Source: Syngnathus acus
Lineage: Eukaryota; Chordata; Actinopteri; Syngnathiformes; Syngnathidae
Direction of reading: 5' to 3'
NCBI RefSeq assembly: GCF_901709675.1
Contig: NC_051098.1
Span: 9,179,000-9,242,999, forward strand
DNA: 64,000 bases
Part shown: piece after piece, positions 36,701 to 49,062 of the stretch
Position numbering within the stretch: the stretch's first letter is position 1
How the letters are laid out: each line of letters starts with the position of its first letter
Made by a program: the position numbers and the translations under genes
The notes under the pieces: generated by a model
The model's database searches: none
What the model saw: the letters and a program-made list of their open reading frames with translations, nothing else
Told to the model about the DNA's origin: nothing

Positions 36701-38802
36701 AGAGCCAGATGTCCATTTCCCACCTGCACGCAGTGTGTTTATAAATGGGTGTGTGGGAGCAAGTGTGGGTGGGATCGATCGATGCTAAAGGATATTCAAT
36801 GTCAGAGTGTTAGCACTTCTTTGAGCCAAGGGAATATAAATGAGTGTTAAAGAGCATCTAAATTCCAGACTAAGTGTAAAGTATACTAATTGATTAGTTG
36901 ATCTTGCGTTTCACATGAATGGCACGAAACATGTTGGTTGAATTTGTCGCAGAGAATTCACCAGGTATTGTTTAGAAATGATCTGATTTATCTGGCTCAC
37001 CAGCGAGAGTAAAGTTAAATCTTTTGTGATAACCCCAAAACTAAAATACTTTGCCCAAATGTTTTTAAGTACTGGTACTGTATGGTGCTTGGTAAATTTT
37101 AAGACTTTATAGATTCTTCTTAAAGATGTAAAAGTAGGACAAACAGGGAAATCTGAGCTTTAAAAATGGTTCTTAAAACTACAATTCATTAGTAAGATTT
37201 TTATTATTACTTGCGTACCAATATGTCTCATTTGACTGTAAAATATTTGATAGCTGCATAATAAACACATTTGTCATTCGTTCTATTCTGATAACTGTGT
37301 GTGGGATTGTTAGCAATATTAGTTTCATGATCAATTTTTGTCTATAAAGTATGATTAACATTTTATAGCCATTCCATAATCATCATCTTCATTGCACTTT
37401 AATTTCCTCACACTTTTAGTTCACTGCCATGGAAGTGTCTGCCCGCTTGACCACTTAAGAAGGAAAATGACTCATCATTCTCTATTAGCAGGAATTGTGT
37501 GAGAGTGTGTGTCTGTGTGTGTGTGTGTACGTGTGTATAAGGATTTGTGTCTCGTGTCCAGCTCCTTCATTTGTAGACCAATGACTTCCAGATGTTCATC
37601 CATCTTTTTAGGTAGTCCACGCTGAATGTTGAACTCTCTCCCTGTCTGCAAGGGATGGGCGGCCATCGTTCATTCTTATTGCCCTCCAAATGACTGTGGC
37701 CACACACACATACACGTGCGCAGGCACACACATACACAAAGTTCAACAAACAAGATCCACATGTTAAACTTGGCATTAACCCATAAACTGTTAGAAACTT
37801 GTAAGTTATATATGTGAGCGGTTCCACACTTGAGCACACAAACACAAGCGTCGATGCACCCGAGATTTTAACCACGCCGCCCACTTCCCAGGCAGACACC
37901 ATCGAGTTTTGCGAACTAGTCCCTCTTCTCTTTTTTTCCCCTGACCTACCTGAGCTATAAACTTCTTTTATGTGATAATAAGTGAGTGCCAGAGGAGACC
38001 AATTCATCAAATTCCTTTTAGTGGGCCTCAGTAGGGGAAAGGAGCCAAAACACCCTCGTAAGAGCTATCAGTCCAGTTTTAAAGAGAGGTTCGACTTGGA
38101 TTATAGGTTAAACTGACAAAAGGAAGAGAAAATAATAAAGATAACAATAACTGATTGCAATTACTGATTTACTTTTCATCATTCAGTATGTGAAAGTACG
38201 GATTAGCTGCTAAATTCAGAGACCTAGGAAAAAATTCGATGAATGTAGATTGTAAAACAATGAAAGGAGAAATGAAAAGTGAGAAATTATAGAGCGAGAG
38301 AACAACATGGAAGAACATTAAGAAAATTGAAATAATGTAGTTGACAGCCTTTCCGTTTGCTGCTCGGACTAAAACCACAATGACAGGACTGAAACACATT
38401 GACACATTGGCAAGCGCTCAGAAAGGATTTGGAAAGTGCGATAGGGACTTTCTGCTTATTGTGCGAGTGTGTGTGTCTGTGTACGTGTGTGCGTGTGAGA
38501 GGGGAAGCATTCGCGTACATATCAAACAATGGATGGCCATGTGATTACACATTAACCAAAAGGGTGCTGGTGTGCCACCAGGGGGCAAATTTGGAATGTC
38601 CTCATGGTCATGTATATCATTTTAAGATCATGTGAAAACCACTCTGATAATGTTTTTTTTTAATTTTTCAAATTACCGACAGAAGACTTGACGGTGTAAG
38701 GCCACGCTCTGATGTCGGACATGTTCGTGCGACTATGCGCTGTAAGGGCTTTATAAATAAGGTAGATCAATTTATAATTTTAATGTATAACATGATGGCG
38801 GA
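33763..38802. other. Long non-coding stretch, no gene seen
   Basis: Contents include a 10-bp inverted repeat ACGTGCCAAT/ATTGGCACGT (34233-34242 and 34311-34320), a T run of 19 (36681-36699), and TG-rich patches at 37499-37538 and 38463-38500. The 147-codon minus frame 37567-38010 has no recognised homology and includes TG-derived repeats. Confidence 0.45.
36681..36699. repeat. Poly-T tract, 19 bp
   Basis: An uninterrupted T run. No retroposed body is recognised next to it. Confidence 0.95.
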
Positions 38803-38965
38803 AGGTTGGCGCTGAGTTCCAGGCGTTGTAGTTGCACAAGGCCTCCCCTGGCACCTGCACGGGTTAAATCTGCATAGGGGGGTCGAGTCCTCCACCGACA
38901 GCCGAGGCAAAGGACCCCATGATGCGGGGCTTCTCTTGACGGAGAACGGCTAGCAGGGCGACACA
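38803..38965. other. GC-rich island of unknown origin
   Basis: A markedly GC-rich block in AT-rich surroundings. It includes GGGTCGAGTCCTCC, which resembles a pol III B box, and a minus-strand frame (38772-38981, 69 codons) of unknown meaning. No tRNA cloverleaf can be drawn and no repeat family is recognised. Confidence 0.4.
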
Positions 38966-39328
38966 ATTTAAGTTTCAACACAAGAGCGGGGGGGCAAAGA
39001 TTAAAAATCTTGATTAATCACACGAGGCACAAAATACCCAAACATTCAAAAGCAGTGTAAGGCACACTTTAATGTATAATAACACACTTTAATGTTTAAC
39101 TTTAATATATTACCATATAAATGAAAGTACCTCAACATTGCTTGGCTAATGCACCAGCAGTTAAATAAAATATGTACTATAAATCTCTATCTCAAGCATG
39201 TAAAACATAATAATAATAATAAAAATGATAATGCTAACGTAATCATGACATTATTGTTTTTTATCTGGCCACTATACTTTCTTTTCTGTTTCCAGTGAGC
39301 GCCTCAGCCGGAAGCAACAGACTGTTAA
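38966..39328. other. AT-rich non-coding stretch
   Basis: Nothing recognised; short AAT repeats near 39211-39222. Confidence 0.4.
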
Positions 39329-39495
39329 TGTCACACCGCGGTGAGGTTTTCTCGTCTGAGGTTTTGTTTTGTCCTGTCACTTGCTGTTTTATTTCGAAAT
39401 CCTGATTCTTCAGTCCCTATTTTTTCCCTCAGTACGAGGTGTGTTTCTTTTTGTTTAAATAAATCGCTGCCTTGACGGCCAACTCATCTCTGTGC
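39329..39495 (+). mobile_element. Probable LTR relic
   Basis: It begins TGTCACACCGCGGTGAGG, continues through GTCCTGTCACTTGCTG, and has TTTAAATAAATCGCTGCC, with a polyadenylation signal AATAAA at 39458-39463, followed by CTCATCTCTGTGCC. This order resembles a teleost LTR family beginning TGTCACACCG with a large internal deletion. No target duplication was identified. It is a different family from the LTR at 25143. Confidence 0.5.
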
Positions 39496-40537
39496 CTAAA
39501 TCCTCCATAATAAAACAAATAATATAATATTAATGCACGATGAAATAATTAATGCAGTGAAAAAGTTAGTGATATAATGCAAAATGAATGCGTAACTTGC
39601 CCAACCCACATATGTTCTAAACATTCAGCACAAAGAGACAGAGTGTTATTCCATTGCATATATGTATATATGCACCTCGTCCTCATGTTCCAGTTCCTTG
39701 TTTTGCTGATTGTTGTTGTCAGGTATAATGGAGCTTCTGTCGATAGCTCTCCTCATCGTGGGAAAGACACTGCATGCCCCCCTTCCCCTTTTTCCTTTAG
39801 TCATGGTTTTTGGTTTCGCTCTGTGTTGTTTCTGGACTACTTCTGTCGGGGCTTTGTAAAATGTTGGCCGCTTGTACACACTGTGGTTGCTCAGCATTCA
39901 ATACAAAGGTAACTGTTTAAGAAGAGCTGGAATTACATCAGTCACGAGAAAAGCGCATTGGAATTAGTTTGAGATGGTGGAGCAATGCTCATCCAATTGC
40001 TTCCCAGCAGTGGATGTCCTTCCAACTGGATTTTTGGGCTGTAAAGTGTCATGTGTAGTAAACTAAGGACCATTCATGGTTGTCACTCATATTCAAGTGA
40101 TCCCCTGCTGTGTTCATCTGCAGCTGCTCTCCATGGTCATACTTCAGTGGGAAAGAGAATTTTGGAATATAGAATACCTCTTTGTAGACACAGATTTGAG
40201 CTATGTTTTATGTTTGGGACTTTCCTGTTTTCCTTTAACATAGCTGTCTACTTTGTTCCAGATTAAATCCTGTCTACCATGACCAGACAGTTTCATATCT
40301 AACCTCACATCAGCTTTTAAATTGCTGCAGTTGTTGCACTTAGATTTAGTCCTTATCTTACTACCTTACATTCTATTGAACTCTAATTTCAAAATCTCAA
40401 ACTAGCTGTTTAGCTATTTCAGTCTCGATTGCAATTGTTACCACATTGATCACAGATGACAAATTGGCAGACGTTTGAACTCTTTGAGTATGGCTTTGGG
40501 TGAGAAGCGGGTAGACCCGAGACTCGTCACTAAGCAA
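39496..40537. other. Non-coding stretch, no gene seen
   Basis: The 111-codon frame 39577-39912 has no recognised domain. Nothing else is seen. Confidence 0.4.
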
Positions 40538-40760
40538 TCCAGGGCACAAAGAGACGGAAGCACACTTAGAGGCAATTTATTGTCTTCAATGACCCAAACA
40601 TGCATGTTTTTTTAAATGTGAGCGCAAGCTGAAGTACTAGGAGGAAAGACACCCAATTACAGGGGAGCACATGCAATCTCCACAGAGGGAGGCCAAAGGT
40701 GGATTTTGAATTCCAAGCATTGAGCTTGACGAGCTAACCACTAGGCCACTGTGCTGCACT
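40538..40760 (-). mobile_element. SINE-like repeat, nearly full, minus orientation
   Basis: The longest copy of the family here. The plus strand reads AGGGCACAAAGAGACGG, GAGGCAATTTATTGTCTTCA, CATGCATGTTTTTTTAAATG, CACATGCAATCTCCACAGAG and GAGCTAACCACTAGGCCACT. Reversed, the last block is a tRNA-like head with an A-box-like GTGGCCTAGTGGTTAGC; the B-box region is degraded. The 3-prime third with the ATGG tail is missing. Confidence 0.85.
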
Positions 40761-42429
40761 CCCAATGAGATGTTCAACAAAATCAATGACAATAATAAAC
40801 TCATCTATGATTTTAGAATTCCAATGGGACGGTTTGAATAGGTTTCAAAAATAGTGTATATGTCAGCATCTACCAACACGTTAAAATGCATTCTAACATT
40901 TCATATTGACATTGTAACAAATATAATGGTACCATCATTTTACCCAGACTGTCTTTTTTAAATGCATTACTTCTTATCACTTTTTTTTTATTGGATTATT
41001 GTACTTTGTAGAAAATGTGGCCCCTGCTTGGTCTGAATTCCACATTAACCTCAAGTACTCTGTATTTTGAATCCTTAAAACTGATTCTAAACTACTTAAT
41101 TTACACCTTCATATTTTGTAGTAATTATCTTTACAAGTAAAACTGAATAGTCTACATACTTCACTTTTTTTCCCAAAGTGTTACTATATAAACAGTCGCC
41201 AGTACTGTCTTCGTCCAGGGGCCCCTCCTGCTCATTTGTTAAGACATATGGGGTCGACAGAGGTGGGCATGTGTTCATGTCATGGGTATGTGTGAGTGAA
41301 GCAGGAAATACCACACCACATTCGCAATGAGTGTGCATGATGGCTTGTTTGCTCATTGTGTGTACACATAAGAGCCACAAAGTTTTTTTTACATGTACAT
41401 GTTGACACTGTATGCAGAGACTAAAACTGTTTACTGTGGGCTGATCACAGACATGGGTCTCTTTAATGCTCATGGTTATTCATTATGGCATCTTATGTCT
41501 TTATGAGAAATTACTATCTTGTGGAATCCATGGCTTCCTGATCCTCGGCAAAGCTTTATGATGTGCCACAACTGTTGACATTCCATCTGAAATACAGCTG
41601 GCCAATGACACCATGAATAATATAAAATGGAGCAACCCGCATCACTATAGTTCCCACACTTTTAAAGATGTTTGTTTTTACTCATATTTTTTTTTTGTTT
41701 TCCTTACATGACTGACAATGAAAGTAGTGGTTCGTCTCATAAAAGCTTTTTCATTTGCTGACTGACATTTATAGTGTTGATTCTGGAATTCACATTAACA
41801 CAAATATTCAAACTGTCAGTATTCAGCTTCCTCATGTTTTTCTTTGTATCTTTTCTATTGCATGCACTTTTGCATGTAGTGTCAAATCTTCCTCAATTGC
41901 CATCGGTGCCTTTTATGTTTAGAAAACAGTATTTCCGTCAACATCACACACCTCCATCAATCTCGCTGGTCTCCTTTCATCTTGTTCCCTTTTTGTCTGT
42001 CTGTGTTTGTCTGTGCCTCCATCTCACTGACAGAATCTCTAACTTCCTGCCTGAGCCTTGACCTCCGTCCATTGTGGCGTTGACAGAAACCAGGCCTCAC
42101 TGTCATCTCCATCACTCACTGTCCGAGCTGAAACATGTTAAATGTATACTTTAATAAACAAAGAAAATGTACGCTGAATCCATATATTATCATCCCTAGA
42201 CCATCATGTAGCGTGACTGACAATGCTGACGATGCATTGCAGTAAAAAAAAGACAATGCAGTAAAAAAAAAAAAAACTGTCAAATTATACAACCTCCAAG
42301 GTTACTTGCATAAGTCTGGTGTAGCAAAAATCCTGAGTGATATACTTGTTTTGTTTTAATTTTTAAATATGTATTCATCACTCTGCGACGCAAGCAAATT
42401 GTTGTTGTCAAAGAATAGCAAACAAAATA
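40761..42429. other. Non-coding stretch, no gene seen
   Basis: The 125-codon minus frame 41096-41473 and the 95-codon plus frame 41774-42061 have no recognised homology. Two A tracts at 42243-42275 are part of a small tandem duplication of GCAGTAAAAAAA. Confidence 0.4.
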
Positions 42430-42500
42430 AAATAATAATAATACATTTTATTTATAAGGCGCCTTTCAAGGCACTCAAGGTCAAATGTCAACCATCCCCT
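42430..42500 (+). repeat. Dispersed repeat fragment, TTTATAAGGCGCC type
   Basis: ATAATAATACATTTTATTTA followed by TAAGGCGCCTTTCAAGGCAC and TCAAGGTC matches the start of a frequent teleost repeat. The block at 49690-49860 may be the far end of the same family. Confidence 0.55.
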
Positions 42501-43377
42501 CATCTGTTGTTGAGAGGGATAGATTTTCTCTTCTTCCTACTCGTTTTTCAAACAGTCACTTTTGTCTTTCTTTATTTACATAACTTGAAAAATTCTTTGG
42601 CGATTAAATCCCTTTCCTTATCCATTTATAACACAGTTTCTGCCATGACAGTTACTTTACAAATCCTCTATTTTTGCTTACCTAGCTTTAAAAAGGAGAA
42701 CCGCAAGGAGAGTGGTATCAGGATGACCACTCAATGTTTGTATAAGTAATGACTAAACTGTCAGGTAATGGCTGTACAGTGTTCATATAATAACTACAGA
42801 AACATAAAGAGAAAAGTCAGTCACAATGCACTGGATTGCATGCCAACTGAGGCATAGCAACCACAAAGGATTTTAAAATCCCATGTGCAAACTGTTAGTG
42901 CCAGGGAAAAGCACTGCAAAGCATACTCAAATGCATCAAAGAGGTCACACAATTAAAGATGCAGACATCGACTCTCTTCAGAGCCAAATAATGGAGTCAG
43001 GCCTCAAAGAATTGTAAATTACTCCAAAAAACCTTGATACATCAAAACATTTTGATTGCAGACAGGAAGACCAATCAGATACAGACAATGCACCCAGCAG
43101 CCAAATCCATCCTGAAAGGTGGATGGCAAAGGAAGCCAAGTACATTTGGATAATAATCTGAATTGGTAGCCTTATGGCATAAGAAATAGAACAACAGTCA
43201 AATATGGCTGGTTAAAGAGAAACCGAGTGACTCTTCTGTCTACCAGCATTGTATATGTGCTTTGAGGCAAGGATTTCACCAACTTTAATAGGAGTGACCC
43301 TAATCCAGTGCATTCTCCTAGCCAGTTAGTGAAGAAAAGTCATATTGAAAAATTTTTATGAACTGATTTTAATACAG
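42501..43377. other. Non-coding stretch, no gene seen
   Basis: Nothing recognised. Confidence 0.4.
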
Positions 43378-43431
43378 CATGCCCATGACCCTCGTGAGGA
43401 TAATCAGTTTTGATAATGAATGGATGGATTT
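43378..43431 (+). mobile_element. SINE-like repeat tail fragment, plus orientation
   Basis: CATGACCCTCGTGAGGATAA and AATGAATGGATGGATT are the last part of the SINE-like family, including its ATGG-unit tail. Confidence 0.75.
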
Positions 43432-43639
43432 GAATATAGGGCTGCAACATACCAAAAAAACAAACTCTTCCAATGCAATGTGACTTCCTAAATAAGAGCT
43501 GGTACTTGATCTTAATCCATATTCAGCCTCATTGACCTATTCCTTTCAGCGTAGCGTCCTGTTCTTGCTGTATGCTCACTGGCTCGGTTTTGCCCCTCAT
43601 ATTCAATGGGTTATTGGTCTGTTTTTATTCATCGCTCAT

Positions 43640-43819
43640 TTTATTTTATTTATTATTTATTATTTATGGTTTGTGCCTTCTTGTTTTTGTTTTGTGTCGC
43701 CTACTTGTATGTCTCGTCACCGTGGGATGGAGGAAACGGAATTTCGGTTTCTTTGTGTGTCTTGACATATGAAGGGATTGACAATAAAGCTGACTTTGAC
43801 TTTTGACTTTGACTTTGAT
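43640..43819 (+). mobile_element. Non-LTR retrotransposon 3-prime tail
   Basis: GGAAACGGAATTTCGGTTTC, then GGATTGACAATAAAGCTGAC (AATAAA at 43783-43788), then a tandem TGACTTT tail (43791-43818). A polyadenylation signal followed by a short tandem-repeat tail rather than poly-A is the typical end of several fish LINEs and the SINEs that use them. Left limit approximate. Confidence 0.7.
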
Positions 43820-46688
43820 TAAACCTGGTTTAAATCAAAATTTGAAACTGACCAAATAATTCTGATTTACAGCGTTGATTCCTGCTGTTTGCGCAGTAAA
43901 ACAACACAAAATAAAACGAAATATGAACATCAGCATTGCTGATAATAAACACTTACTGAATTATGTACTATATTTGTGGTTACAGGGAATTGTTTGGTCT
44001 TCACACCGGTGATTTTTATGCTTATGAATTGTTTCACTACAAGGATGGGCCTCATTCACAAACACTAAGGCATCCACCAATTTACATTATGTTTTTAAGA
44101 ACATTCCACCAAATACAAAAAGACACTGTCACTATTGAGTAAAACGTTTTATTTCCTCTAAGAAAAATTAAAGGACATGTAAGAAACTAATTTCCAATAC
44201 TGGTGAATGATGACCAATGTCTTTTAAATCATGTGCATTACATTTCAACCTGTCAGTGAACACGTAATTATCGTCTGGCGCTCTAACTTGTCATTAACGT
44301 GCACATGAAGTACACTTAGTGCTGATGTTGTACATGATGATGGATTGTCGAATTACATGAGGCCACGGGTGTGAGTTCTCACAAGCAGAAAATAACCCAA
44401 AGACATACAACACTTGCATATTTTGACTCAGGAATGTCTCCTGTCTGCACCTCACTGTCTTCATCCATCTCTCAAAGACATGTCCAATCAACTGTGTCCT
44501 TGGTTTAGGCCTGCACCCAATCCGAGAGCTAATCCACCGATCACCACTCAGAGTAAACCAATCCCCTTCATCAGGAGATGTCGTCATTAGCCGAGATTTA
44601 AAAATGAGAAGAGTCCTAAGGCAATAATTATGATTTGGCTGGTCGGCCTTTGTTTATACCCACACACTCATGTATTTTTGTACACTTTTATTTTTGTAAT
44701 TACATTATTATTGCATTTGTTATTCCAAAAATAAAGTTAAACACTTAGATATGTTATAGCTAAGCTCAAATTCATTATTACATTTTTTAACACATTGCAT
44801 TGCTATGTCATTATACGTAGTTCTTTTTATACACCTTTATTTTATTTTCATTCCTCTGAACGCTTTTCAGGGCCACATCACTAATTTGTCCTACTTCACG
44901 CTGCAACATTATTTCCTTTTTTTAAATTTACAACTGATTTCTTTCTTGTTATGCTCAAAAAAGTATACAGAAAGATGTATTGCTATTGTAGAATGAAGAA
45001 ACTATGCATGTTTGCATTTAATATCGCTTGAGAATAACCAAGTTTTGTTTTCAGCATAACCAGTTTCAAATTGCTCCTCTTCTAGGAAGTTTCTGACCCC
45101 TTGGAGAAACAGAACGAAGCCTTTTGAACTATGACATATGGTGACAGAGTGTGAAAAGGGAAGACCCACTCAATGGAGGAAGTGTGATGACAGCGCCAAT
45201 GAGCAGAGAAAAGAAGAAGAGGTTCAAAGTTTAATAACGTGTCTCGATCTGAAAGACGCATTGAGGAGAAGAAGATAGAAACCAGAAAGATGCGGTAGAA
45301 AAATGGGAAGGCACGAAACAATTGATGATCAAAACAGCCTGTCGTAAAATGTCATGCTTATTCATTCCCTAGCTCACTGTGGTAGCAGATGACAGCAAAT
45401 GACTTTTAACAAGGCCACTTGGTGCTGGCGTCCGCCATGTGTGTGATACCAGTAGTGTGATGCGTTGTTTTTTTTTCTTTTCTGTGGGTTAACTGTGCAT
45501 ATGTTAAATTACATTGTGTTTAAGTGTGCACATAATTGTGTCTCCTGTCTTGTTCTTTTCTAATTGCCCGGTTTTGTCTCAAGGGAATGTGATACTTGAC
45601 CCTTTTGTCCATTTAGTGTCAGTGATCCCTTCGCACGCCTGGAGCTGCTACAATTACCCAATGAAATGCATTTCACACATGACACACAATTCCTCCCCCT
45701 TGTAGATTTTGCTTCTCACAGATTTCAACTTGTGTCAGATAAGAAAGTGATGGATGATGATGAAGTTGATGGTGCTGAGGAGGAGAAAGGGAGGATGAGA
45801 AGAAGGGGAAAATAAAGGAAAAAAGCAATGAATTAAAAAGATTAGTGAGTGGCATGAGTGAGGTAAAGCAATTCACCCGGCAAATCATTTTTAATGTATT
45901 AGATAATGAAATGCCGTCCGTCCGTCCATCCATCCAACCTTCAGAAACATTTTGTCTGTGTATTTAAATAAAGATTTAACCAGTTTTCAACATCCAGCAA
46001 GATGACAAAAAATTCTTTGACAGCCCAAGTCAACCTTCAGAATTACATCCCATAGCTAGGGCATACCTTCTGCCTGCTGGAGATGAGAATGAAGAAAAAG
46101 CATCAGAAGACACAAATGCTTTATTGATGTAATTGAGTTAATCCTCTTTTCAGTTACATCATAATAGTCACATTGAGGTTGGTCTATATTTAGTAAAACC
46201 TCTCACCTAAAAAAATAAGGTTGTTTATCACAACAGGATGTTAAGAATTGCAAATACAGTAAATGCTGAAATGTATTCATCTTTTGATGTTAAATCGAAA
46301 CAGCAAAAATATGGAAATGGCTTGAAAGTTCTAATCATTTGGAGGGGTGTATATATGTCTCGTGGGTTTGTGGTCACATCCTTTGGTTTGGACATTTACT
46401 CTATATAGTTAATGGAAAATGTGGAATTCAACCGTGTGTGAGTGGAGCAGGTGAGGTTCAACTCTAATAACTGCAGAAGGGGGAATAAACGAGTAAAGCA
46501 CCAGGCCCATGAAGAGTCTGAGCAGGCCATTAGTGGGGCTTTGTGGTTTTAGCTGTCCACAATTTTACTGAAGGGAGTAGTGCTTTTCAAAATGCTCACT
46601 TAAAACTCATTTTGACATTTGGCCCACAACTTCAATAGAAGTCATTACTGGCATAAAGACATCTGTTCATCAAAGTCGTCATTTCACA
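43820..46688. other. Non-coding stretch, no gene seen
   Basis: Several short frames without homology. A short CCGT/CCAT run lies at 45914-45935. Confidence 0.4.
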
Positions 46689-47099
46689 TTACGGGCTCAG
46701 TGGAGACGTTGGTATGAAGCTCGTTTCGGGGTGCACTCGATTTACAAGACTGAGCATGTTGTCCCTGATTTGGAACCATTCTGTAATGGGCTGCTTGTGT
46801 TTCCAAGTGGCTCCTAAGTAGTGATTACTGGACCTGGCCTGTCCGGCAGTGGTAGTAGAATTAAATGTGGCAGGCACTGTTCTCAACTCGTGTTGTGTAA
46901 AACAAAGCACCTTATTTCTGTCTCTCTTGGTACCTTTTGCCACCACTCTCGGCTTCAAATTATGGTCATAATAAAACATGTTCTTGGTGGTGGTTACTTT
47001 TGTGCAGCTGTCATGGGTTGAATTTCCACTCAATGCCCACTTCACAATGACCTTGACATTTTTGGGGCATCTACTATGTGTTATAGTGTCATTCGCCAT
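46689..47099 (-). other. Orphan ORF, 136 codons, hypothetical
   Basis: The most coding-like frame in the window, though unassigned. ATG at 47099-47097 has A at -3 and G at +4, a good start context, and an in-frame TGA lies just upstream (separated by one codon). The predicted product is hydrophilic and basic, with no signal peptide or membrane segment, and four cysteines. It includes the stretch HNLKPRVVAKGTKRDRNKV and ends PETSFIPTSPLSP. I see no domain I recognise, and it is not overlapped by a recognised repeat. It could be a decayed transposon gene, an exon, or chance. A 136-codon frame is not rare in 64 kb. Confidence 0.2.
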
Positions 47100-47490
47100 T
47101 TTTCACAGCAGTCATTTCGATATAGTAAATCAGTAAATAGTATATAGTAAGCAGGCTTGGACACAAAAAAAAACAGTTGACTATATTTTTGTCAAGATTT
47201 GGATAGAGGTAAGCAAGAACAAATGCTGTGCCTCTTTTTAATGTAATGGAGGATTTGTTTAAAATAAAATATCACCCAATAGAGGAGACTAAATAATCCT
47301 GATCAGCACTAAATATGTTGTCTATGTTGCAGTTTGGGATTCATCTCAAGCTGGTTAATCGATGTCTTGCCATGTCAACACAAATTAACAAATACTGGCT
47401 CACCACAAATTTCTAGACCCTCGCACACCACAATTATTCTTTCTATTTTTATTTTCTTTCTTTCTCTTATTATTATTATTTGTGCTTTTT
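47100..47490. other. Non-coding stretch, no gene seen
   Basis: Nothing recognised. Confidence 0.4.
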
Positions 47491-47580
47491 GACTGACTGG
47501 CAATCATTCTTGGGGTACGCTGCCTCTTGCATAAAGTTAGTTCACATTAGCTCGCATGTGACCCTACTGAAAACAGATGG
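47491..47580 (+). mobile_element. SINE-like repeat 3-prime fragment, plus orientation
   Basis: GACTGACTGGCAATCATTCT, GGGTACGCTGCCTCTTGC, AAAGTTAGTTCACATTAGCT and GTGACCCTACTGAAAACAGA follow the 3-prime third of the family with many substitutions. Confidence 0.75.
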
Positions 47581-49024
47581 CTGCATTTTGTTTTTGCTTT
47601 TTTTATTTGTCCTCAAAGTTTCTTCCTATTGCAAAACAAAGATAAGGGAGTGACTAACATCTATGTCGTTTCATGCTGTTCTTTGTTTTTTAAATCATTC
47701 TACCATTTCAGACACATGAATAATTTTGAAGGGTGCCTCGACCTCACAAAGTTGTCCTTGCTTTTGTGAGTGCACAGTGCATACGCACTTTTTATGAGAT
47801 GTTGATGTGGTAGTCCTAGTTCATTCCTGACCCTGCATTAACTCTGCCAATATTTAGTAAACCAATAATTGTGGGTTAGCGTTCCTTTTGGGTTCCAGAT
47901 CATTCTCACTCTATGCAAATGTTTCATTTCTTGTTTGCTTTGCATTCCCTGATATGTTTTGAGTGTGTTATTTTCTGATTTTAGTATCATCCTGTGGCAC
48001 TCTTAAAGTGCCTACAGCATTTCAGCATCGTTGTGTGGCACACATATAGTGTATCTGGAAACGATTCTGTGTTTAGGCACATTTTTTTACAAATGGCCCA
48101 AGTATTAACTTAAGTGCTGCACAGCAAGACAAGTGAGATTGCAGTACGCAATGAGGGTGACATAGTCTAGGCCCTCCCCTTGTTCTCCTTAGCCTCAGTG
48201 AGTGTTGAAGCATATATATGAGGAGGAGTGCTTTCTTTTCGGGGAAAAGAAAGCCGATCAATATCGCTCGTAATTGTCCTCTCCATGTTGCCCTTTTTTC
48301 AGCCTCTCCTCGGAGGCCGTTTAAGCGTTGGATGAATAAAGCTGTCATGGCCTATTCCGCCCCTCGTCTTCTAAAGCTGCCAGTAACCAGGCAGCCTTCA
48401 CTCTCCTCCATCTTCTTGCTCAATCATTGGCTTGAAGTGTTATTAATGAAACTCAGTGATTGGCCAAGGATGACGTGAGGACTAATGTATCGTCTATGTT
48501 GAACGGCCTTAGACAATTAAAATTATTTGGAAACGGGGTGATAGAACCGCCCAGTTCCTTTCCTTTTATACCGGGATTCAAGAAAGTTTCAAGGATTTGT
48601 CTACCAGTGGTGTCTGGTTGCCATCATTAAAAGTATCTAATCCAATGATCAACTTTGGCACATTTCTGGGTAATTGCACAGCGCTGTCATGTGTGTCTTC
48701 CCTTATGCCATCAATTCACGCCTTGTAATTATCACACAATGCACTGGACTTTCACAGGACTTACTTGGACTCATACCAATGCAGCTGCCAAATCACATAA
48801 TTCTCTCATAAATGGCAGCAAGAGTGCATCGTCACAAATGCATGCAATAAAAGATTATATTGGTAAAATTATATAAATGATAAAATGTTGACCTAAATAA
48901 TCAAATCCCACCTGAAATAGCCTGGTTATTCTACTTAGTCTGTTAGTTATTTTATATTAACCAAAAATTGTGTGTTTTAACATTTGAAATTTAACTGTAG
49001 TGACAAAATGTTCAGCTCAACTGT
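47581..49024. other. Non-coding stretch, no gene seen
   Basis: The stretch 48290-48370 is less AT-rich and looks well-ordered, possibly a conserved element. No gene is supported. Confidence 0.4.
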
Positions 49025-49062
49025 GTCCGTGATGAGGACATGAGGAAAATGGATGGCTGGAT
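49025..49062 (+). mobile_element. Short SINE-like tail fragment
   Basis: GATGAGGACATGAGGAAAAT followed by GGATGGCTGGATGA resembles the final 35-40 bp of the SINE-like family. Too short to be sure. Confidence 0.45.

Noticed and set aside
37567-38010. 147-codon minus frame
   Set aside because: It includes an AC/TG-derived VCACARVCVCG-type repeat and no recognisable domain.
38870-38900. Possible tRNA gene around GGGTCGAGTCC
   Set aside because: Only the T-loop-like motif is present; acceptor, D and anticodon arms cannot be drawn.
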